Shown here: piece after piece, positions 6,801 to 12,304 of the stretch
Position numbering within the stretch: position 1 is the stretch's first letter
Layout of the letters: each line of letters begins with the position of its first letter
Assembly: GCA_020853155.1 (NCBI GenBank)
Contig: JADYZL010000032.1
Span: forward strand, 1 to 12,304
DNA length: 12,304 bases
Source: Bryobacterales bacterium
GTDB lineage: Bacteria; Acidobacteriota; Terriglobia; Bryobacterales; Bryobacteraceae
Direction: 5' to 3'
Position numbers and translations under genes: made by a program
Notes under the pieces: model-generated
What the model saw: only the letters and a program-made list of their open reading frames with translations
Told to the model about the DNA's origin: nothing
The model's database searches: none

Positions 6801-7927
6801 GATGGAAGGCCCTCTCCATCCGATAATGCCACACGCAGCGCGGAGCGGAAGCGCGGTCGTTCCAGCAGCCGCATCGTCCAAAGGACCTTCGCGAGAACCG
6901 GCGGCGTGCCGTCCTTGAACTTCGAGGCAAGCGTGGCGTGCTCCCCGTTATCCCGGATGAGATAGCTGCGGTCCAGGCAGCTCACTTTCCCATAGGGGTG
7001 CTCCGGATGATCCCGAAGCATGTCCCAGGCGGTCTGGAAGCAGCGCAGCTTGCGGCCTTCGCGATATTGCGGCATCACGACGACGTGGCTTTCCCCGGCG
7101 CGCACTTCCTCGACGAACTCCGCGAAGGTGGCGGCGCGCGTCACGTTCAACAGCGCGTTGGGTTCATGCCCATGCCGGTCTCCGCCGGAAACGAGCGGCA
7201 AGCTCACCGTCTCCGCCAGGGTCATCACCCGCAAATTCTCACGCCAGGTGCGAAGCCCGTTCAATTCGAGCGCGTCGATGCGGCCGCTCATCCCGGCCAG
7301 CAACCGCGCGAGAATCTCCTCATGCGTCGATTGCCCGATGCCGGCTTCGTCCCACAGCGGGTGATTGAGGACAATCAGAATCTCCCGATACGCCGCCAAG
7401 GCGTCGAGAATCTCACGTAGCGCGGGCATGGAAGGCGCTTCGCGATACGCCTGCATCCTCCCATGTAGTTCGTGCGCCACGTCCCTGGGGATGTTGTGGA
7501 TTCCGAAATGAAAGAAGGTATGCTCCACTGGTGCGGTCCACTCCGTGGAGATGGGAATTTCATCGTCCGTATCGAGCGCTTGAAGCCGCAGATTTGCTTC
7601 GATCTCGTCATGGTCCGTAATCGATACGATGGGCCGCATCGAGAGCAACTCGTCAATCTGGCGGCACTCCAGGCGATAGGCCTCTTTCGGCGTGACCGGC
7701 GACGTCCAGTAAGCCCGGTTGAAATCGAGCGGCTTGCCGGAATGCCGCAGGTACCGCTCATTCTCGCGGTTCAGCAGCCAGGCGATCAACCGGTTGCGTG
7801 CGCCATGCTCAAACAGGATGCCGACGCTTTCCTTTGAAATCGACGTATGGCTATGCAGCGATACCCCCGCCGTGCCGCTCTTCCAAGCCGCATCGCACAT
7901 CCATTGGTAACTCAGCCGGAAGGCCAT
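6797..7927 (-). CDS. PHP-domain metal-dependent phosphoesterase-like protein
   Basis: This 376-residue protein shows the metal-binding motifs of the PHP (polymerase and histidinol phosphatase) superfamily: HSH at 25-27, TDHD at 104-107, E129 in STEWTAP, H140 and H144 in FHFGIH, NHP at 188-190 and GGDRHG at 248-253 (D250, H252). A set of this kind normally holds two or three metal ions and hydrolyses a phosphate ester or related bond. The region between motif 1 and motif 2 is longer than in minimal PHP domains (about 75 residues), as in the larger, sugar-related members. No signal peptide or transmembrane helix is seen, so it is cytoplasmic. ATG at 7927 follows GGGGGAG (7944-7938) at 10 nt. 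It overlaps the glycosyltransferase gene by 4 nt, which points to a shared pathway. The substrate is not known. Confidence 0.8.
   Translation of the reverse strand: MAFRLSYQWMCDAAWKSGTAGVSLHSHTSISKESVGILFEHGARNRLIAWLLNRENERYLRHSGKPLDFNRAYWTSPVTPKEAYRLECRQIDELLSMRPIVSITDHDEIEANLRLQALDTDDEIPISTEWTAPVEHTFFHFGIHNIPRDVAHELHGRMQAYREAPSMPALREILDALAAYREILIVLNHPLWDEAGIGQSTHEEILARLLAGMSGRIDALELNGLRTWRENLRVMTLAETVSLPLVSGGDRHGHEPNALLNVTRAATFAEFVEEVRAGESHVVVMPQYREGRKLRCFQTAWDMLRDHPEHPYGKVSCLDRSYLIRDNGEHATLASKFKDGTPPVLAKVLWTMRLLERPRFRSALRVALSDGEGLPS
6801..6820 (-). promoter_or_regulatory. Hairpin next to the glycosyltransferase start codon
   Basis: On the - strand GATGGA (6820-6815) and TCCATC (6806-6801) form a 6-bp stem with an 8-nt loop that ends immediately before TTG at 6800. 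The only ribosome-site-like purines (GGAGAGG, 6817-6811) are partly in the stem. Ribosomes finishing the PHP gene would open it, so it is a plausible element of translational coupling (inference). Confidence 0.4.
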
Positions 7928-8017
7928 CTTTCGCTTACTCCCCCTGCTCCCCGGAAGGGTGCTCTCCGCTCCCGAATGGGAGGGTTGTGCAGGAAATAAT
8001 GTTGCGCCGCATGCGCG

Positions 8018-8791
8018 CTAGGCTCGCCGGATCGCCGTCCCCACGTCCGCGCCAGAGAGCGCCTCGGCAAGCACACCCGCGCGAAAGCCGGGCAGAATCC
8101 GCACCGTGCCCACGCCCTTTTCCAATGTGCGGCACGCCGCTTCGAGCTTCGCCTGCATGCCTCCGGCCGCCACGCCCTCGGCGATCAACCGCCGGCAGTT
8201 TTCGATCGTCAGTGCGCGCAGCGGCCGTTTCTCCGCATCCAGCACACCCTCGACATCCGTGAGAAAGAGAAGCTGCTCCACGGGCAACCCAGCCGCGCAG
8301 ATACACGCCATCTGGTCTGCATTGACGTTATAGATGTTGCCCTTCGCATCGCCGCCCACGCAGGCCACTACCGGGGTGAAGCCGCCATGGAGCAGCACTT
8401 CCAGAAGCTGCGTCCGCGCGAGCACGGGGTGGCCCACCGCGCCCAATTCGTCGCTCAATTTCTCCGCTTCTACAAGTCCGCCATCCACGCCGGAGAACCC
8501 AACGGCAGGCAAGCCGGCCGCGATGAGCGCGGCCACCAATTGCTTGTTCACCGAACCCGCCACCACCTTCAGCAGGGCATCGATCACTTCCGGCGAAGAC
8601 ACGCGCAATCCGTTCACAAAGCGGCTCTGAGTTCCCTGCGCTTCCAGGAAGCGCGTCATCTGCTTGCCGCCGCCGTGAACCACGATCACGCGGTGGCCCG
8701 CTTTCGCCACGTCGCGAATCTCCCCGGCGAGCCTGTCGCGGGATTCCACGGTATCGAGCAGCGTGCCTCCCAGCTTAATGAGCAGGGTCAC
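8018..8791 (-). CDS. argB: Acetylglutamate kinase
   Basis: This 257-residue enzyme phosphorylates N-acetyl-L-glutamate with ATP, the second step of arginine/ornithine synthesis (EC 2.7.2.8). The amino-acid-kinase fold is clear: LLIKLGG with K6 (3-9), HGGGK (39-43), NGLRV with R63 (60-64), the NVNADQ block with D159 (155-160), FLTDVEGVLD (176-185) and GGMQAKL with K215 (210-216). It ends with the family's GTAIRR-type tail. These align with the E. coli enzyme's K8, R66, D162 and K217. Like the 258-residue E. coli enzyme, it starts directly at the first beta strand and lacks the N-terminal helix that arginine-inhibited hexameric forms carry. The start is GTG at 8791, overlapping the argC stop (GTGA), with GGAGGG 6 nt upstream. 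The next gene (PHP) begins 90 nt downstream. Confidence 0.95.
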   Translation of the reverse strand: MTLLIKLGGTLLDTVESRDRLAGEIRDVAKAGHRVIVVHGGGKQMTRFLEAQGTQSRFVNGLRVSSPEVIDALLKVVAGSVNKQLVAALIAAGLPAVGFSGVDGGLVEAEKLSDELGAVGHPVLARTQLLEVLLHGGFTPVVACVGGDAKGNIYNVNADQMACICAAGLPVEQLLFLTDVEGVLDAEKRPLRALTIENCRRLIAEGVAAGGMQAKLEAACRTLEKGVGTVRILPGFRAGVLAEALSGADVGTAIRRA

Positions 8792-9831
8792 AGCAGGCCC
8801 TCCGTTTCCGCAAAGCCGAACATCAGATTCATGTTCTGCACGGCCTGCCCGGCGGCGCCCTTCACGAGATTGTCTTCCACAGCGACGACAACCAGCATCC
8901 GGCTGGCTTCCTCGAACTTGAAGCCGATGTCGCAGAAGTTGGTGTGCTGCACGGCGTGGAGATCCGGAAACTGCCCTGGATCATAGACCCGCACGAAGGG
9001 TTCGGAGCGGTAGGCTTCGTCATACGCGGCCAGCACGTCGCCCTTGCCGGCGCCTTCCCGCAGACGCAGGTAAATCGTCTCCAGAATGCCTCGCGGCGTC
9101 GGCAGCAGTTGCGCCACGAAATGGAATTCGTTCTCCTCCAAGCCGCTGTTCTGCAACACTTCCGGCACGTGCCGGTGGCCGAATGCGGAATACACGCTGA
9201 AGTTATCGCCCGCTTCGCAAAAGCTGGTCTTGAGGCTGGCCTTTCTGCCCGCTCCGCTCACGCCGGATTTGGCATCGCAAACCACCGGAACACTCCGGTC
9301 CACGAGGCCGCTTTGCACGAGCGGGCGCAGCGCCAAATTCGCCGCCGTGGGATAGCATCCTGGGTTTGAGACAAAACGCGCGCCGGAGATGCGCTCCCGG
9401 TAGAACTCGGGCAGCCCATAAACGGCATTCCGCAGCAACTCCTGTGCGGAGTGGTCGTCCCCATACCAGCGCTTATGAATTTCGGGTTCGCGCAGGCGGA
9501 AGGCGCCGCTCAAATCCACCACGCGAATCCCCGCTTCGAGTAGCGCCGGTGTCAGTTCCATCGAAACGTCGTGCGGGGTAGCGAGAAACACCACGTCGAG
9601 GCCCGCCTCCACGGCGGCTTCCGGGGTCGCCATAATCGTGGGAGCCGTCTTCTGATGCCGGGGTTGCAACTCCGGAGCCGCATCCGCGCGATGCTCCATC
9701 CGCCATGCAGTCACTCTTGGGTGGCGGGCCAATATCCGGAATAACTCCGCGCCGCTATACCCACGAAACCCGACAATTCCCGCTTGAATCATGTGCTTTT
9801 TGCCCATGGGATGCTTCGGAATTCGGTCCAT
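8788..9831 (-). CDS. argC: N-acetyl-gamma-glutamyl-phosphate reductase
   Basis: This enzyme reduces N-acetylglutamyl phosphate with NADPH to the semialdehyde, the third arginine step (EC 1.2.1.38), using the product of ArgB. Numbered from ATG at 9831 (347 residues), the nucleotide-binding loop is GIVGFRGYSGAEL (18-30), the catalytic cysteine is C159 in SNPGCYPT, and the conserved histidine motif is FGHRHVPE (217-224, H221). DLSGAFR (106-112) and YGLPE (138-142) are also family marks. The start is uncertain. ATG at 9831 is my choice on account of a ribosome site brought near by a small hairpin; ATG at 9807 and 9792 give shorter proteins, and the last would begin MIQAGIVG like many relatives. 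The frame is also open to TTG at 9849. The stop overlaps argB by 4 nt, so the two are co-translated. Confidence 0.93.
   Translation of the reverse strand: MDRIPKHPMGKKHMIQAGIVGFRGYSGAELFRILARHPRVTAWRMEHRADAAPELQPRHQKTAPTIMATPEAAVEAGLDVVFLATPHDVSMELTPALLEAGIRVVDLSGAFRLREPEIHKRWYGDDHSAQELLRNAVYGLPEFYRERISGARFVSNPGCYPTAANLALRPLVQSGLVDRSVPVVCDAKSGVSGAGRKASLKTSFCEAGDNFSVYSAFGHRHVPEVLQNSGLEENEFHFVAQLLPTPRGILETIYLRLREGAGKGDVLAAYDEAYRSEPFVRVYDPGQFPDLHAVQHTNFCDIGFKFEEASRMLVVVAVEDNLVKGAAGQAVQNMNLMFGFAETEGLL
8798..8803 (-). promoter_or_regulatory. Shine-Dalgarno site for the argB GTG start
   Basis: GGAGGG on the - strand, inside the last codons of argC, lies 6 nt before GTG at 8791. It supports the GTG start and the 4-nt overlap. 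Confidence 0.7.
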
Positions 9832-9870
9832 TTCCGGGGCAATCCCCAAACCTCCAAGCTAGCATGGAGG
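9832..9870 (-). promoter_or_regulatory. Structured argC leader with a buried ribosome site
   Basis: On the - strand a strong GGAGGT (9855-9850) lies 19 nt from ATG at 9831. Two small stems surround it. CCTCCA/TGGAGG (9870-9865 with 9856-9851, 8-nt loop) would hide the ribosome site. GGGG-ATTG-CCCC (9847-9836) lies between the site and the ATG and, when folded, would shorten the effective spacing to about 7 nt. This is a structural inference; no conserved riboswitch class is recognised. Confidence 0.35.
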
Positions 9871-9947
9871 CCGGGGAGGGTTCCAGAATGGGCGCGGCCG
9901 AGGCGGCATGCTGCTTCCGGCGAAGGACCCATCCGGCGCGGAAGCGC

Positions 9948-12242
9948 CTAGCGCACGGATACGGAGGGACCGGCGGGATCAATCGCCACGCTCACACGCT
10001 TCCCCGCGTGGCGGAACTGAATCGCGATGTCGTTCCCGTGGCTCACATCCTCCACGCCTTCGAGCGGAATGGTCTCGCCCGCCTTCCCCACCCCAAGCAC
10101 GGCAACAAAGCGCGCATGGGTCTGCTTCTGCAACGTTTCAGAGGAGAGATGCCATTCGGGCCGCGTCTTGCCATTCTCCGGAGGAATGGGGTACTTATCC
10201 GTTTGCACGGTCCGCAGGCCACCCGGCGAGAGTAGGAAGCCGGAGATCGATGCCTTGCCAAAAGTGAGCGCGATCCGCCCGCCAGACTGGTCTATCGTGA
10301 ACGGCGCGCGCCCGTGAAGCCAAAACTTCAAGGACGCGGGTTCGCGGGCCACGACCTCATCCACAAGAACAAGCACGTCCGGCTTCAGAAACAGCAGATG
10401 CCGCCGATAGCGTTCTACGCCCGCGCCATACGAGGGGGTCGCATCGCCGACCACATAGTCGTACTCTTCCCCGGGCTGGAAAACGAGGATCTCGCCGGTT
10501 GCCTCCGCCGTCTTTGGCTGCCCCTCTCCATTGATTTCGAGAGCGTTGTGGGCTTTGGTAGTCCAATACCATTCCGTGCAGAACGGGCTTCCATACCACG
10601 GCCGAATGCCGGTATTCACGAGCAGTGGCGAACCGAACGCACCGAGTACGACGGCGTTCTGATCCGCATGGCTGTGGCTGATATTCCCGAGGGGCGCCGC
10701 GCGCATCATCACTTGTACGTTCTCCGCCGGGTTCATCATGCTGGAGTGGAGAGAAACCCAGCCCGCACCGCGGAACCATTTGGCTTGCGGCCAGCCGGAT
10801 GGCGGGCGTGCGGTCACCTTCGGCGGATTCGGCCGCGCGGCCCGGAGAAACCCGATCGGTCCGGACTCGCCATCTCCTTTGCCCCACGCTTCCGCAAACC
10901 ACTGCCATTCCGGCACGCCGCGCATGCGAGCAAAATACGACACCGGCACGGCCGCGTTGGCGTTCGGTTCCGTCTCCGCGAAGTCCCCAAATCCCGTTAG
11001 CGACCCGTTCGGCGGCGCCACGTACATCAGGAAGTTCCCGACATTCCGGTAAAACGGCTTCTCCGTTCCATCGATCCGCAGGCCGGCCCGAAGGGCGTCC
11101 AGCCACCAGGTAGACCGGTTGACATAGCTCCCCCAGTAGGCGTAGCCCTGCGCCCATCCGCCGTCTTCGTCGCCGAAGGAGGGGTACCATCCCCAGAAAA
11201 TCGAGAGCGCGTAATCCAGCCACTGAGCGGCTTCGGGCACCTCTCCGTAGTAAGCGATTGCCGCCTCCCCGAGGAAATGCCACATCCGGCCGCCATGGCT
11301 GTTGTACGCTTTCTGCTCGAATGGCATGTCGTGCAGCCAGTCGTAGGCTTCCTCCCCTCGGAAGCGCGCCGCCTTGCGAATGGTCTCGCGGTCATGCGGA
11401 CTCAGCGCATCATAGGCCCAGTCATAGGCGCGCGCCGTGAGATACAGGATCGGCATGCCGGCTTCGTCGTTAACGTCCATGCTGGTGGAGCCCGCCGGAT
11501 TCCAGGAGGCGAAGTGCAGCAACCACCGGCGGGCCGCTTCTCCGTATCGTTTGTCTCCGGATAGCAGATAACAGAAGGCAAGGGTTTCCGCCTTCTCCGC
11601 CGCGCTCAGCGTGTCCCGGAAATTGCGCCTCCACTCCGGCGCGTTCCATTCCCCGCCGGTCCAGGGTGGCGGCTCATCCATCAGCGGTTCCTTCAAATAT
11701 TCTTCCGCGGTCTTGACGAGTTGCTCCCAGCGGGCCTTCTCCGGCCCCAGACGAGCCTGCCGGAACATCTCTACTTCCTCCGGCCGCAGCATCAGCCGGG
11801 GATGAGCTTTCGGAACTCTCGCGCGAACCAGTTCGGCCGAGGGGCGCGGAAACGTTTGAGCGCCTTCGGCGATGCGGAAGCGCCGCGCCTCACTCCATTC
11901 AGACCGGTTCCCCTGCGCATCCAGACAGGCGTATCGCCACCACCAGGTTCCGGACGAGAGCGCCGCCGTGTGGGTGTAGAGCACATACGGCGTGCGGTGA
12001 ATGTTCACCGCTCCCGGCTTAAACTCCGGGTCACGCGCGAGTTGGACCGCGTACGCATCGGCATCCGGTTCCGGCAGCCAGGCCAGCGCGGGAGGGTTCG
12101 TATTCACTGTGGATCCGTCTGCCGGCAGGTAGCCGATATCACCCGTGCCCGGCGCGCGATTGGAAACGGGCGGCGCAGCACCGAACGCGCCCATCATCGC
12201 CGTGAGCAGCAAAAGTGCCGGAACGCGAAAACGCCTCCACAT
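9948..12242 (-). CDS. Exported heparinase II/III-family protein with DUF4962-like N-terminus
   Basis: This 764-residue protein resembles polysaccharide lyases of the heparinase II/III group, which cleave acidic glycans such as glycosaminoglycans. A signal peptide covers about residues 1-23 (basic MWRRFR, then a Leu/Ala core). Residues 35-125 look like a beta-sandwich (NPPALAWLPEPDADAYAVQL, SSGTWWWRY). An alpha-helical toroid follows at about 145-470, with NSHGGRMWH (314-322) and YAYWGSYVN (367-375), where the family's catalytic Asn/His and Tyr lie. The beta-rich C-terminal half has the hallmark NISHSHADQNAVVLGAFGSP (520-539) and TTKAHNALEINGEGQ (561-575). N543 stands where relatives I know often have a metal-binding Asp. 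ATG at 12242 has AGGAG at 7 nt, so it is preferred over GTG at 12257. The substrate is unknown, and it has no lyase-operon partners nearby. Confidence 0.86.
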   Translation of the reverse strand: MWRRFRVPALLLLTAMMGAFGAAPPVSNRAPGTGDIGYLPADGSTVNTNPPALAWLPEPDADAYAVQLARDPEFKPGAVNIHRTPYVLYTHTAALSSGTWWWRYACLDAQGNRSEWSEARRFRIAEGAQTFPRPSAELVRARVPKAHPRLMLRPEEVEMFRQARLGPEKARWEQLVKTAEEYLKEPLMDEPPPWTGGEWNAPEWRRNFRDTLSAAEKAETLAFCYLLSGDKRYGEAARRWLLHFASWNPAGSTSMDVNDEAGMPILYLTARAYDWAYDALSPHDRETIRKAARFRGEEAYDWLHDMPFEQKAYNSHGGRMWHFLGEAAIAYYGEVPEAAQWLDYALSIFWGWYPSFGDEDGGWAQGYAYWGSYVNRSTWWLDALRAGLRIDGTEKPFYRNVGNFLMYVAPPNGSLTGFGDFAETEPNANAAVPVSYFARMRGVPEWQWFAEAWGKGDGESGPIGFLRAARPNPPKVTARPPSGWPQAKWFRGAGWVSLHSSMMNPAENVQVMMRAAPLGNISHSHADQNAVVLGAFGSPLLVNTGIRPWYGSPFCTEWYWTTKAHNALEINGEGQPKTAEATGEILVFQPGEEYDYVVGDATPSYGAGVERYRRHLLFLKPDVLVLVDEVVAREPASLKFWLHGRAPFTIDQSGGRIALTFGKASISGFLLSPGGLRTVQTDKYPIPPENGKTRPEWHLSSETLQKQTHARFVAVLGVGKAGETIPLEGVEDVSHGNDIAIQFRHAGKRVSVAIDPAGPSVSVR

Positions 12243-12249
12243 ACGGATT

Positions 12250-12254
12250 CTCCT
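12250..12254 (-). promoter_or_regulatory. Shine-Dalgarno site deciding the heparinase-like start
   Basis: AGGAG on the - strand lies 7 nt upstream of ATG at 12242. It overlaps the coding frame of the longer alternative starting with GTG at 12257, which has no site of its own. Nothing else is recognised in 12258-12304. Confidence 0.7.
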
Positions 12255-12304
12255 CACCAGAAAGGAAAGATTTGCTACCGCTCAGGCCTCCGCTTCCGCA
12301 TCAA

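Noticed and set aside
6801..6881. N-terminal extension of the glycosyltransferase to 6881
   Set aside because: It would overlap the PHP gene's last 80 nt in another frame, and the first conserved block starts only just after TTG at 6800.
5535..6965. 476-codon open frame on the + strand
   Set aside because: Antisense across the glycosyltransferase and the ends of two other genes; His/Arg/Gly-rich, no motif, no ribosome site.
7969..7982. Small hairpin CTCCC-GAAT-GGGAG between argB and the PHP gene
   Set aside because: Only 5 bp and no T run in either direction; too weak to call a terminator.
8003..8020. GCGC-rich palindromic stretch at the argB stop
   Set aside because: Short alternating GC self-complementarity expected in this composition; the following sequence is not a clear T tract.
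9935..9948. GGCGC-TTCC-GCGCC hairpin after the heparinase-like stop
   Set aside because: Five-base-pair stem without a T run on the - strand; could pause transcription but does not support a terminator call.
1..12304. CRISPR arrays, tRNA or rRNA genes, transposases, phage or defence genes
   Set aside because: Looked for repeats, cloverleaf-like segments and the usual protein motifs; none seen. The window reads as ordinary chromosomal genes.

Overview
The window looks like chromosomal DNA from an acidobacterium, most likely of the Solibacter/Bryobacter type (inference). The main pointers are an Oar-like TonB-dependent outer-membrane protein of the kind greatly expanded in Acidobacteriota and a small two-haem cytochrome of the reaction-centre cytochrome c family that is common in non-phototrophic members of that phylum. 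High GC content, well-used wobble positions and frequent GTG/TTG starts fit this. I see no rRNA, tRNA, CRISPR array, insertion sequence or phage gene.

Layout. Positions 1-3110 are on the + strand: the 3' part of the TonB-dependent receptor gene (cut by the window edge), a strong intrinsic terminator, then a separately promoted two-haem cytochrome c gene. At 3111-3200 two convergent transcription units meet at a perfect 11-bp hairpin. From 3201 to the right edge everything is on the - strand. Read in the direction of transcription from the right: an exported heparinase II/III-type protein, argC, argB, a PHP-domain phosphoesterase-like protein, a family-4 glycosyltransferase, an APC amino-acid permease and an acyl-lipid/acyl-CoA desaturase.

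How the genes work together. argC and argB overlap by 4 nt (GTGA) and encode consecutive steps of arginine (ornithine) synthesis. The PHP and glycosyltransferase genes overlap by 4 nt (TTGA), with a small hairpin just before the TTG start, which suggests tight translational coupling and a joint function; their substrate cannot be read from the sequence. The permease and desaturase are ordinary membrane proteins with no evident link to the neighbours. The heparinase-like protein and the TonB receptor suggest an organism that degrades and takes up polymers.

No clearly undescribed defence or mobile system is visible. The points most worth a second look are the coupled PHP-glycosyltransferase pair, the RNA structures around the argC start, the cytochrome's promoter with an overlapping short upstream reading frame, and an Asn in the heparinase-like protein where I expect a metal-binding Asp. 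Gene calls rest on motif reading and remembered family features; no database search was run.
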